Positions 42,601-50,844 of a DNA stretch of 64,000 nucleotides are shown piece after piece. How positions within the stretch are numbered: position 1 is the first letter of the stretch; every line of letters starts with the position of its first letter. The translations under genes and the position numbers were made by a program. This DNA comes from Peribacillus simplex (GTDB lineage: Bacteria > Bacillota > Bacilli > Bacillales > DSM-1321): assembly GCF_030123325.1 (NCBI RefSeq), contig NZ_CP126106.1, positions 2,880,001-2,944,000 on the forward strand, read 5' to 3'. The notes beneath the pieces were generated by a model. It was not told the origin of the DNA, did not search any database, and saw nothing but the letters and a program-made list of their open reading frames with translations.

Positions 42601-43539
42601 TCAAATGGATTGATAATACCATTTGCCATCACGTTTAAACTTTCTGCATTGGTCGTTCAAAAGAAGGTATTCAAGGTGAGCCAATGTTTCACCAACAGCA
42701 AACCTGGTTTCGTGAATGGGCAGATTTCCAAATAAGATATGGCAAGCCCTTTTTACAGAAATCGGCTCTTTCATGTTTTCATGAATCACATGCAGCCTGT
42801 CCTGATGGTGGTCCAATAATTCAACAATTCTTTTATTGGCATTTTGAAACGGTTTCCCATGTGAAGGGATGACATATTCAACGTCCAGCTTTTGTATTTT
42901 TTTCAAAGAAGTAAAAAACTCTTCCAATGGGTTGCAGAAACCTTTAAACCAATACGAAATATTTGGAGATACCCTGGGCAATATATGATCTGTAGAGAAA
43001 AGGACACTTTTTTCCTTATTGTATAATGATATCAGGCCATCAGAGTGCCCCGGCGTGAAAATTACTTCATACTCATAATTGCCAAAATGCAGATTCATTC
43101 CTTCTTCAAGATGATGATTTACGGTAGGATAGGGTTTTACTTGGGGCATGAATCCACTTTCGTCACTGGATAAGGCGACGGCTACCTCGTCTTCCATACC
43201 ACATGCCTTATAATTTTCTTTAAGCAGGTTCAGCGAATCCGTTTCCCAATACGTAGTTCCCGCATGTTCATCCACTTGCGTCATCCAAACATCCGCCCCG
43301 GTTAATTGTTGTAATGCCCCGGCATATCCGAAATGGTCTGGGTGATAATGGGTGATGATAATATCGGTAATATCGTGTTTTTCGATAATTGGGTTCCATA
43401 GATCCTTTGTCGTTTTGTTATTTAATCCCGTATCAATGATTGTCCACCCTTTTTTACCTTCTGCTAGGAAACAATGGACATGATCCAACCTAAAAGGCAT
43501 TGGAATGGTAACTTGAGTAACTTTCAATTCATTCAGCAA
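42601..43539 (-). CDS. Metallo-beta-lactamase-fold hydrolase
   Basis: A 312-aa enzyme with the metal motif THYHPDHFGYAG (HxHxDH), further ligands in FTPGHSDGLISLY and IPSHGKPF. The C-terminal extension of about 80 residues (LDHHQDRLHVIHENMK, VGETLAHLEYLL) is the DUF4482/LACTB2-like helical domain. It is probably a thioester or lactone hydrolase; substrate unknown. TTG start at 43539 after GGAAGGGG. Confidence 0.85.
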   Translation of the reverse strand: MLNELKVTQVTIPMPFRLDHVHCFLAEGKKGWTIIDTGLNNKTTKDLWNPIIEKHDITDIIITHYHPDHFGYAGALQQLTGADVWMTQVDEHAGTTYWETDSLNLLKENYKACGMEDEVAVALSSDESGFMPQVKPYPTVNHHLEEGMNLHFGNYEYEVIFTPGHSDGLISLYNKEKSVLFSTDHILPRVSPNISYWFKGFCNPLEEFFTSLKKIQKLDVEYVIPSHGKPFQNANKRIVELLDHHQDRLHVIHENMKEPISVKRACHILFGNLPIHETRFAVGETLAHLEYLLLNDQCRKFKRDGKWYYQSI

Positions 43540-43835
43540 CTATAACTGCCCCTTCCGATGTAATTTTAATTACTTGAACAAAAAACAAAACATTTAAGTT
43601 TATTAAATAAAGGTTATCATTAATCAATTCGACGAATTCTTTCAAGTTCCTTTAATCGATATCAAGAGCCATTCGGTTAAAATAGAGAACCCATGGCCTA
43701 GGGCATTGTTAACTCAAGAAATAAATAACTGCCATTAAGTTTTTTTGTGGGTGTAAAAATATGACTTGTTCATTTCCACTACAGGCACTCGCTTTCCGAG
43801 TGAGTCTCCCCCTTCCATTCCAATCAACTTTGTTT

Positions 43836-44032
43836 TAACAATAGGCTGTTTTCGCATACTTTGTTGCTATTTACCAAGTAAAGCGGTGTGGTTGATTTCC
43901 CCTCCAGATGCTCGCTTTCCGCGGGGCTCACCTGTCCCGCTGCTCCCGCAGGAGTCTCGCACTTCCGCTCCAATCAACCTTAAATCGTTTCGTTTTAAAA
44001 ACAACAATCTTTACGAAAAGAGCCTAACGATA
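43836..44032 (+). mobile_element. MITE copy 3 (181 bp, internal deletion)
   Basis: The element spans 43844-44024 in the orientation of copy 1. It lacks 38 bp of the core that lie between GCGGGG and CTCACCTG in copy 1. Flanking duplications TAACAATA (43836-43843) and TAACGATA (44025-44032) differ at one base, so it is older or mutated. It is inserted just upstream of the transposase remnant. Confidence 0.88.
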
Positions 44033-44079
44033 AGAAAGAACGCCTTTTAATACAGTCTTTTTAAAAATATAGAAGGAGT

Positions 44080-44282
44080 AAAATTTGAGGTGATAAGGGT
44101 GCTTTCTTCAGCGAGATCAACTTGAAAGGATTACTATAGATCAACTGGTGCCATCGAACCATTTGGTTGTAAACTGGAGACGGCCTTTGTTTTATCTTAC
44201 ATGTATGACTTGGTGGAAGCTATGTATTCAGAGGTAGGACACCCAGGTATGATCCATTTATATTCTCTATTACTGCTTCAAA
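44080..44282 (+). pseudogene. IS1182-type transposase N-terminal remnant
   Basis: From 44103 the frame reads FLQRDQLERITIDQLVPSNH; after a frameshift near 44168 it continues KLETAFVLSYMYDLVEAMYS and EVGHPGMIHLYSLLLLQ. This is the conserved N-terminus of IS1182-family transposases (LVPxxHLxRKLE, YxLVxxxYSExGRP). Everything after it is lost at a terminator hairpin. Confidence 0.7.
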
Positions 44283-44295
44283 TCCCCAAAAAACC

Positions 44296-44333
44296 AAAAG
44301 GGTTTCGGAATGAGAGCATTCCGAAACCCTTTT
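44296..44333. terminator. Bidirectional terminator
   Basis: A 17-bp perfect stem AAAAGGGTTTCGGAATG (44296-44312) / CATTCCGAAACCCTTTT (44317-44333) with a 4-base loop, 43 bp after the stop codon of the minus-strand gene. Confidence 0.85.
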
Positions 44334-44376
44334 GTCCACAAACTGACGTCATTAAAATTAATGGCTGCACCCCGTT

Positions 44377-44970
44377 TTACATATCTTCCTCGATTGTTTG
44401 AACAAGGATAAAAAGAAATTGATAGATTAAATTAAAAGCTTCTTGTAATGACATGTCTTCTCTAAACCCTTTTAAGTTATCCAAGGCAAAATTCACGTCC
44501 CATAGCCCGTCGCCCTGATTAAACATTAAACTGAACGAGCCAATTCCTCCTTGAAGTTCCTTAATTAAATACGTTTTTAAAACTTCACCCATTTTTTTCT
44601 GGAATTTCAATCCGAACATCGCGTTATATGTACCGAAAACATCATCGACTTCTAACGAAAGTGCCTCAACGCCGATTAATTCGAACCAATGTGATTCAAA
44701 GTAAAGGAATTCATCTTTGTTTTTTTTCAAATACTCGATAGGTTGTGCTAAAAATGCAGAGTTCTCTTCAGAGATTAATTCTTCGCTCTCTTTATTACTG
44801 CGCTCCATATAAGCAGCTGTAAAACGGGATGCATTTTCTTTTTCCACTATAATAATATCGTCGGCAATTAATTTATGCTTTTCTACATAATCCTTTTCTT
44901 CTTTAAACAACTCAACCTTTTTTTCGATTACGGATTTTGATATGTATGATTCCATTTGTTTTTTTAACAT
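44377..44970 (-). CDS. Unrecognised 197-aa protein
   Basis: Soluble, acidic (rich in Glu), without signal peptide or membrane helix. N-terminal MLKKQMESYISKSVIEKKVE looks helical; the C-terminal half has GGIGSFSLMFNQGDGLWDVN and ends in a helix. I cannot assign a family. A strong AGGAGG lies seven bases before the ATG at 44970, and a strong terminator follows, so it is clearly expressed as a single gene. Confidence 0.75.
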   Translation of the reverse strand: MLKKQMESYISKSVIEKKVELFKEEKDYVEKHKLIADDIIIVEKENASRFTAAYMERSNKESEELISEENSAFLAQPIEYLKKNKDEFLYFESHWFELIGVEALSLEVDDVFGTYNAMFGLKFQKKMGEVLKTYLIKELQGGIGSFSLMFNQGDGLWDVNFALDNLKGFREDMSLQEAFNLIYQFLFILVQTIEEDM

Positions 44971-45142
44971 GATATGTCCTCCTAGTATCTTTTCAAGCGC
45001 TCGCAATTTCAATCATAGCATATTCCCTATAGATAAAATAATTTTGTGAAAGAAATTACAATGTCGATTGTAGCAATCAATTCGTGTCTTCGATATAGTA
45101 GTGGTAAGTGTTTATACATATGAGAGAAATGAGAGGTTGAAT

Positions 45143-46261
45143 ATGCAGAAAATCATTGTAGTTGGTGCAGGAATTTTGGGAGCTTCAACTGCCTATCAGT
45201 TGGCTAAAAATGGGACTGAAGTGATCATTATTGACCGTCAAGATGTCGGTCAGGCAACATCTGCAGCTGCAGGAATCGTATGCCCGTGGATATCACAAAG
45301 GCGCAACCAAGCTTGGTATCTCCTTGCCAAAAATGGGGCGGCTTTTTATCCGGGTTTAATTGAAGAACTTGAACGGGACGGCGAAACAGAGACTGGTTAT
45401 GCCCAAGTAGGGGCCATAAGTCTACATACAGATGAAGCTAAATTGAATGCCATGAAGAACCGGGCGGCAAAACGGAAAGAAGATGCACCGGAGATTGGGG
45501 CGATCACATTACTTTCCGCAGAAGAGACTCGTGCCTTATTCCCGCCTCTTTCCAGTGAATATGCAGCCGTTCACGTGAGTGGTGCCGCGCGGGTCGATGG
45601 ACGCGCACTTCGTGATTCCTTATTGCGGGCATCACAAAAAAACGGTGCAAAACTTTTGTATGGTGAGGCTATACTTTCACATAACGGTGCACAAGTGACA
45701 GGTGTAACATTTGGAAATGAATTCATACCTGCCGATAAAGTGATTGTTTGTGCTGGAGCTTGGGCACCGGAATTACTGAAGCCACTGGGCGTGAATTTTC
45801 AAGTCACCTTCCAAAAGGCTCAAATCATTCACCTGGAAACGCCAAATGAAAATACGAATAACTGGCCTGTAGTCATGCCTCCGAGTGATCAATATCTTTT
45901 GGCTTTCGATAATAACAAAATCGTTGCTGGGGCGACTCATGAAAATACGGTAGTTTTCGATAACCGAATGACCGCAGGAGGGCTGCAGGAAGTTTTCAAC
46001 AAAGCCTTGCAAACCGCTCCCGGTTTAACAGATAGTACGTTTGTTGAAGCAAGGGTCGGATTTCGTCCCTTCACGCCGGGATTCCTTCCGGTCATGGGTC
46101 CTTTACCTGACTGGGAAGGCATAATCGTAGCAAATGGTCTTGGAGCTTCCGGTTTAACAATGGGCCCATATTTAGGCTCCCTATTGGCAAACCTCGCACT
46201 TGATAGAAAAATCGAAATCGATATAGAAAATTATGATGTAAGAGGTGCACTTTTCACATAA
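45143..46261 (+). CDS. FAD-dependent amino-acid oxidase/dehydrogenase (DadA type)
   Basis: A 372-aa flavoprotein of the DAO family: dinucleotide-binding IIVVGAGILGASTAYQLAKN with acidic EVIIIDR, FAD contact region GQATSAAAGIVCPWISQRRN, and C-terminal ARVGFRPFTPGFLPVMGP then IVANGLGASGLTMGP. It is most likely a D-amino-acid dehydrogenase or glycine-oxidase-like enzyme. I start at the ATG at 45143 after AGAGG; the frame from 45101 has no site. Confidence 0.85.
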   Translation: MQKIIVVGAGILGASTAYQLAKNGTEVIIIDRQDVGQATSAAAGIVCPWISQRRNQAWYLLAKNGAAFYPGLIEELERDGETETGYAQVGAISLHTDEAKLNAMKNRAAKRKEDAPEIGAITLLSAEETRALFPPLSSEYAAVHVSGAARVDGRALRDSLLRASQKNGAKLLYGEAILSHNGAQVTGVTFGNEFIPADKVIVCAGAWAPELLKPLGVNFQVTFQKAQIIHLETPNENTNNWPVVMPPSDQYLLAFDNNKIVAGATHENTVVFDNRMTAGGLQEVFNKALQTAPGLTDSTFVEARVGFRPFTPGFLPVMGPLPDWEGIIVANGLGASGLTMGPYLGSLLANLALDRKIEIDIENYDVRGALFT

Positions 46262-46609
46262 CTTCCAAATCCTTCGTTTGATTTGAAACTTCACCACCCG
46301 TTTTTTCAATGGTCCATATCATAAAAAATCAAGGACCTTTAATGTGTCCTTGATTTTTTATTCTTTAATTTTTCGAACAGGACATTTTTGTTGAAATATG
46401 ACAAATTTAAATATCTATGTACCATGAACAATATTTACATAATCATCAAATAACGCTGTTATCAGTTTTTCTCTAAAGGAAATTGTTAAGCCACAAATAA
46501 CCATCATCAACAATACATACCTTTTTTGTCCCATACTTGACTGTTGATGGTTAAGTTCCTTAAATCGTATTCAATAAAGTAATGAATCCATTTACTATTC
46601 TGTTCTTTT
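46262..46609. other. Intergenic spacer
   Basis: Contains the terminator at 46323-46359; otherwise AT-rich DNA without a recognisable gene up to the MITE. Confidence 0.55.
46323..46359 (+). terminator. Terminator after the FAD oxidoreductase gene
   Basis: Perfect 14-bp stem AAAAAATCAAGGAC (46323-46336) / GTCCTTGATTTTTT (46346-46359), 60 bp after the stop codon. Confidence 0.85.
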
Positions 46610-46844
46610 AAATGAAAGGCTGTTTTCGTAAAGATTGTTGTTTTTAAAACGAAACGATTTAAGGTTGATTGGAGCGCAAGTGCGAGACTCCTGCGGGAGC
46701 AGCGGGACAGGTGAGACCCCACAGGCGTTTTCGCCGAGGAGGCTCACCGCCCGCCCCGCGGAAAGCGAGCATCTGGAGGGGAAATCAACCACACCACTTT
46801 ACTTGGTAAATCGCAACAAAGTATGCGAAAACAGCCAAATGAAA
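46610..46844 (-). mobile_element. MITE copy 4 (219 bp)
   Basis: The element spans 46618-46836 in the orientation of copy 2, with perfect 8-bp duplications AAATGAAA (46610-46617 and 46837-46844). It is nearly identical to copy 2, so both moved fairly recently. It ends four bases from the stop codon of a tiny reading frame (46849-46941). Confidence 0.92.
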
Positions 46845-46848
46845 AAAT

Positions 46849-46941
46849 TTATTGATTAATATCAGGTCCACTAACTTCTTCATAGATAACTTTTAACTCT
46901 TCAATGGTAAGTGATTTTAAAAATTCCTCTAGTTCATCCAT
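46849..46941 (-). CDS. Possible 30-aa acidic peptide
   Basis: MDELEEFLKSLTIEELKVIY then EEVSGPDINQ and stop. A good GGAGG lies seven bases before the ATG, and the sequence looks like two amphipathic helices. I know no family. The MITE at 46618-46836 lies just beyond the stop codon, which may have removed the original terminator. Supported only by its ribosome binding site and composition. Confidence 0.4.
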   Translation of the reverse strand: MDELEEFLKSLTIEELKVIYEEVSGPDINQ

Positions 46942-47093
46942 GTTAATGCCTCCTATAATAAAGAACATTTGTTCTTATTATAATCTCCAAAATATCACTA
47001 GTAAATAGTTAATTTTACTTTTAACACTATTAGATGAATTAAAGACCTATTCAAATGTTTACCATCGTTTCAGTGAGCATACAGCCCTCCTCT

Positions 47094-47855
47094 TTAACCA
47101 ACGGTCATTTCCTTTGAAAAATAGTGCTGTAACATTATTTTCATTTGCTCTTTATTTGCAGCAAATTGCTTATGACGATGTCCATTTCCTCCAGATGGAT
47201 GAGGAAATCCTAGAAGTATGTTGTTAGCATCCAAATAATCTTGACTCGCTAAATAGTTTAAGACCTTGGAAACATTAACGCCTAAAGGAATAATAAGCGG
47301 GCGTTCAATGGTACCTATTTCGGTAGCAAAGCCTTCCATAATATTTTTTTTAAGCAACTCGGTCTTTAGCATATTCGGAGTCGTTCCACTGTAGTTTTTC
47401 CCTTTATAAAAGACAGGATAGGTTAAAACAGAGGTAGTGTGAACGAGGTGACTAGCTTTGTTAAAAAGATCCAGTGTGGACGATATATTAAAGTATGTGT
47501 TTAATCCAAGCTCATCTAACATTTGAACCAAATTTTTTCTCATCGTTCCTTCAAAACTGGAATTCTTTTTTACTTCGTGCAGGATCTCTTCATCGCTATG
47601 TAAGTGCCCTCTTGCATTAATTACGGTAGAATACGATTTTTTCATTTGATGTAAACCAGGAGTGATTCCGACAATCACCACTTTGGCCCGTTCATTTACA
47701 TATTCAAAAGGAGCGTAATAGATTTCGAGCTTTTTCTTTTCTTCTCTTTCAAGCAAAAATTGTTCGCTCTGTATCATTTCATCTGTATAGGAAACAGGTA
47801 ATGCATTAATTAAGTCCTTAAATTTCGTAAAACTAGAAAAATTAGCGATCCCCAT
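47094..47855 (-). CDS. Uracil-DNA-glycosylase-superfamily protein
   Basis: A 253-aa protein with the two signature loops of the UDG fold: VVIVGITPGLHQMK (water-activating GxxPG loop) and LGFPHPSGGNGHRHKQF (the HPSxxN leucine-loop region). The middle has NISSTLDLF and PLIIPLGVNVSKVL. The catalytic side chains differ from classic Ung, so the substrate (uracil or other bases) is open. ATG at 47855 lacks a strong binding site. Monocistronic. Confidence 0.75.
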   Translation of the reverse strand: MGIANFSSFTKFKDLINALPVSYTDEMIQSEQFLLEREEKKKLEIYYAPFEYVNERAKVVIVGITPGLHQMKKSYSTVINARGHLHSDEEILHEVKKNSSFEGTMRKNLVQMLDELGLNTYFNISSTLDLFNKASHLVHTTSVLTYPVFYKGKNYSGTTPNMLKTELLKKNIMEGFATEIGTIERPLIIPLGVNVSKVLNYLASQDYLDANNILLGFPHPSGGNGHRHKQFAANKEQMKIMLQHYFSKEMTVG

Positions 47856-48173
47856 AAAATACTATCCCCTCTTTCTATCTTCCATTTATTTTGGTCATAT
47901 CAGTATATCAGAAATTCAGATTCCCAACCGAATATAGGCTACAGTATAATCTTTTTGAATCCGTATGTTCATTAACGGAAATTGAGAAAATACTAGTTGT
48001 CTTTATAGTGCTGTATTAACTCTCCATAATAATAAAAACGTAATGAAGTATGCTTTATAGTACCCTATACAAAAAGGGAAAAAAACGCATATTTAACATG
48101 TGTAATTGTAAAAAATTTGCATATCGGATATTCTTGAATTATCTTACAAGTCAAAATAATCAAAGGGGAAAAA
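47856..48173. other. Intergenic spacer between divergent genes
   Basis: AT-rich; it must contain both promoters, but I could not single out a convincing -35/-10 pair. No repeat or RNA structure seen. Confidence 0.5.
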
Positions 48174-48998
48174 ATGAGTTATCTAGGAAAGTACATGAAA
48201 ATGCCGCCGACATTTGAAAAGCTTCAGAAATTGGAAAAGGATATTGAAAAAGAAGGATACTCATTAGCTGATTTAAGCCTTTACTTACAAGTAAACTTCC
48301 CGCATTATGAAATCACTCCCTGCGATGTCATCCCGTTTGCAAATATAGGTTGCGACGGCATTCATTATGGCTTCCTATCTGATTTTGGAATGGTATCTGA
48401 CTTGGAGAATGCGTTTATTGTTTGTATCAGTCCAATGGATGATTTTGATGAACATATAAAGATTGTAGCAAGGAATATTAGGGAGTTTGTTAGCTTGGTT
48501 TGTTCGATGAAAGATGCCACTACAATTTCTAACATAAATTTAATTAAAGAAGAGGAACAGCATATTAGTTTGCTCAAAGAACTGAAAAAAGAAGAAATTG
48601 AGGAATATGAAGAACAAGCAAACTATATAGTAGAAAAAATAATATCGACATTTGGATGCGAAATAATAGAGGATGTCTATCAATATGTGGAAAAAGATGT
48701 AATGACAGCAAGAGAGCAACAAACAATGTTACCAACTCTGGATGGTATTGGTATAGTATCTTTTGACATTATTAATAGAAACCATAACATATACAAGCTT
48801 GAAAAAGATAAGGAGATTGACTTGGACGACGTGAAATCCTTTTTCAATTCAGCAACTACAGAAAGTAAACTGGCTTTCATAAGAGATGCACAATTTACTT
48901 ACTTAATTTCAGACGAGATAGAGTTAAAAGAATTGGTCATTAATGAATTGATCAAATTAGGTTTAAATGATGAAGCAGGAAGATTAAAAAGAATATAA
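48174..48998 (+). CDS. Unrecognised 274-aa protein (possibly SMI1/SUKH-like)
   Basis: A soluble acidic protein. The N-terminal part (LYLQVNFPHYEITPCDVIPF, IHYGFLSDFGMVSDLENAFI, VCISPMDDFDEHIKIVARNI) resembles the SUKH/immunity-type fold in style, followed by a Glu/Lys-rich helix (about residues 125-150) and a C-terminal helical part. I cannot assign a function. ATG preceded by AAAGGGG. Lower GC than its neighbours, which would fit horizontal gain. No toxin gene is adjacent. Confidence 0.7.
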   Translation: MSYLGKYMKMPPTFEKLQKLEKDIEKEGYSLADLSLYLQVNFPHYEITPCDVIPFANIGCDGIHYGFLSDFGMVSDLENAFIVCISPMDDFDEHIKIVARNIREFVSLVCSMKDATTISNINLIKEEEQHISLLKELKKEEIEEYEEQANYIVEKIISTFGCEIIEDVYQYVEKDVMTAREQQTMLPTLDGIGIVSFDIINRNHNIYKLEKDKEIDLDDVKSFFNSATTESKLAFIRDAQFTYLISDEIELKELVINELIKLGLNDEAGRLKRI

Positions 48999-49108
48999 AA
49001 TAGAATAATTTTTGCACACTGGTAGGCTAGATCAAGATATCAAGTGCGGACCCAATGTTTAAGGTCCTCCTTTTTCATACCATTAACAACTTTAAACTGA
49101 ACCCTTTC

Positions 49109-49159
49109 AAAAAAAAGATAAATTGCTTTCCAGCCCTTGGGGTGAAAAGAATTTATCTT
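49109..49159 (-). terminator. csiD terminator
   Basis: AAGATAAATT (49115-49124) / AATTTATCTT (49150-49159), followed by a T-run on the minus strand; it closes the glutarate operon. Confidence 0.75.
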
Positions 49160-49206
49160 AAAATGGTATTTGGGGATGAAAAAAAATTTGGGTTTACAAA
49201 ATGAAA

Positions 49207-50145
49207 CTATTGATTGAATCTTCCGCGCTGGCGAAGTAATTCACGGTTCAGGTTCGGATCTTTTTCAAAAGCAGCTCGTCCGTGAAGCCAGAATATATTA
49301 TTTACGACAACTAAATCTCCAACAGGCAGTTCCAGTTCAAGGACACTTTCATCGCTTTCTAATGAATCGGATAAATCGCGTAAGTATTTGGCTTGTTCGA
49401 TTGATTCAGGATAAACGAATTGATCGATATAACATATACCAGGTTTGTTATTATGATTGAAGAATGTCAATCTTTCAATCTCCTGATCAATGTTCTTGCT
49501 TTTTGGAGCCTTATACGTGAATTTGTGGCTGGATAATGGATGATTCACATACATATCAAGCTCTTTCCAATCATCTAAGTGCAATAAACGTGATTCGCCA
49601 CCGCGTGCATTTTGTTCGATCATCTTCATCATTAGTAACCAATCCGTCGGTTCGTCTACAAAGGTGCCGTCCGTATGAAGGGTAAATAAACGATAAGCCT
49701 GACGCAAATACGAATCACTGCTATCCGTGTCTTGAACGCTAAAACGGGCATAATATTTTCCTGACATTGCATCATGGTTTGGAGTTCCCAGCAAGTATGA
49801 AATGGCCGTTGCAAAAATGACGTATTCATCCGTATTTTCCGTAACACCCTCCAAGCCTAGGGTGAAGCCGCCGGATTCCCGATCATGAACGATGTTCCGA
49901 AGCAATTCACCAAAATCTTCACCCACTTGATCCAATAGATAAGAAGCAATGATAAGTCGTGCATATGGTGTATATTCCAGATGCTGAACAGACTGATTAT
50001 CCTTCGATACGGTTTCTAAAAAAGCGGCAATTGCCTCTTTAGAAATTTCTATATGATATAAACGGCTGGATTGAGGGTGAACTTTCACCTCATATTTTTC
50101 TGTTTTCCTTTCGAACTTAGCTCTCTTTTTTTCTGCAATGCTCAT
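49207..50145 (-). CDS. csiD: Glutarate 2-hydroxylase (Fe(II)/2-oxoglutarate dioxygenase)
   Basis: A 312-aa non-haem iron dioxygenase of the CsiD/GlaH family, which hydroxylates glutarate to L-2-hydroxyglutarate using 2-oxoglutarate and O2. Iron ligands lie in FTLHTDGTF (HxD) and FWLHGRAAF (distal His), with the 2-oxoglutarate Arg in LLRQRGRF. NARGGESRLLHLDDW is typical of the family. It is downstream of lhgO, whose product oxidises the hydroxyglutarate. ATG behind AGGAGG. A separate promoter and a hairpin-bearing 258-base leader precede it. Confidence 0.92.
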   Translation of the reverse strand: MSIAEKKRAKFERKTEKYEVKVHPQSSRLYHIEISKEAIAAFLETVSKDNQSVQHLEYTPYARLIIASYLLDQVGEDFGELLRNIVHDRESGGFTLGLEGVTENTDEYVIFATAISYLLGTPNHDAMSGKYYARFSVQDTDSSDSYLRQAYRLFTLHTDGTFVDEPTDWLLMMKMIEQNARGGESRLLHLDDWKELDMYVNHPLSSHKFTYKAPKSKNIDQEIERLTFFNHNNKPGICYIDQFVYPESIEQAKYLRDLSDSLESDESVLELELPVGDLVVVNNIFWLHGRAAFEKDPNLNRELLRQRGRFNQ

Positions 50146-50195
50146 GAATAATTCCTCCTGTTATTTGTAATATAGGTGACAAAGTTAACGGGAAA

Positions 50196-50257
50196 TATAA
50201 AAAGCCAGTCGCACATGATCCCCAAATAAAATAGGAATCTAACTGTACAACTGGCTT
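50196..50257 (-). terminator. Terminator-like hairpin in the csiD leader
   Basis: On the minus strand AAGCCAGT-T-GTACA pairs with TGTGC-G-ACTGGCTT (50202-50257), extended inward by GATTCC/GGGATC, and is followed by CTTTTTATATTT. It lies about 50 bases upstream of the csiD start codon, downstream of the internal promoter, so it could attenuate transcription into csiD. Confidence 0.6.
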
Positions 50258-50410
50258 ATATTCACTTCACTGCTCTATGCGAATAGAGTCACAGCGAATA
50301 TGCAGTTTATGTAAGATTTATTTTTCCTGTTTCCAATCATTATGATCTTTACACGATTCTGAAAAGGTATTTTCCAAAAGGTGTTAATGTCATAATATTG
50401 GCTTAATTCC

Positions 50411-50439
50411 ATTAAAACGTTTTTTCGTAAAATTGTCAA
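50411..50439 (-). promoter_or_regulatory. Internal promoter in front of csiD
   Basis: TTGACA (50434-50439), 17 bp, TTTAAT (50411-50416) on the minus strand, 34 bp past the stop codon of the DUF3870 gene. Transcription would begin near 50404 and give a leader of about 258 bases. Confidence 0.65.
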
Positions 50440-50473
50440 CACTTTTAACATATTATTCTGATAAATCACTTTC

Positions 50474-50815
50474 CTAACTTGATAGTTTCGATTTATCTCC
50501 TGCTTTAATTTGCTGAAAATGGAGATCCAGGTCCTTCAAGGCAGCAATCAATGCATTAGCCGCCTTTCCCCGATAATAAGATTGAATGGATTCTATCGCG
50601 TCATCAACACCATCATTTAAACTGATCCCTTTTAATAAACGCCCAATAAATTCCCTGCCATGCTCTGTTGCCAGTGTACAGGAAGCTTCCAGGACAACCC
50701 CATATTTAGCATCGACTTCTGCCGTGATGGTCAGTGTTTCAAAGACACTTTTCGCTGCCATCCCTTGAGGTAAACGCGCATGACCTGCAATAAAAATTGT
50801 TTTACCATTGAACAT
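50474..50815 (-). CDS. DUF3870-domain protein in the L-2-hydroxyglutarate cluster
   Basis: A 113-aa soluble protein of the uncharacterised DUF3870 family: IFIAGHARLPQGMAAKSVFE, LEASCTLATEHGREFIGRLL, SIQSYYRGKAANALIAALKD. No catalytic motif is known. It is encoded between lhgO and csiD (29 bp after lhgO), so a role in glutarate/hydroxyglutarate handling is inferred from position only. Confidence 0.82.
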   Translation of the reverse strand: MFNGKTIFIAGHARLPQGMAAKSVFETLTITAEVDAKYGVVLEASCTLATEHGREFIGRLLKGISLNDGVDDAIESIQSYYRGKAANALIAALKDLDLHFQQIKAGDKSKLSS

Positions 50816-50844
50816 GAGGCTTCTTCCTCTCTCTTTAACGAATT

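Larger units (their letters stand above)
43540..44376. other. Mobile-DNA-rich intergenic region
   Basis: No intact gene. It holds a tiny decayed element (about 43787-43836: CTCGCTTTCC, GAGTCTC, CCAATCAACTT), the intact but shortened MITE copy 3, an IS1182-type transposase remnant and a 17-bp-stem terminator. Confidence 0.65.
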
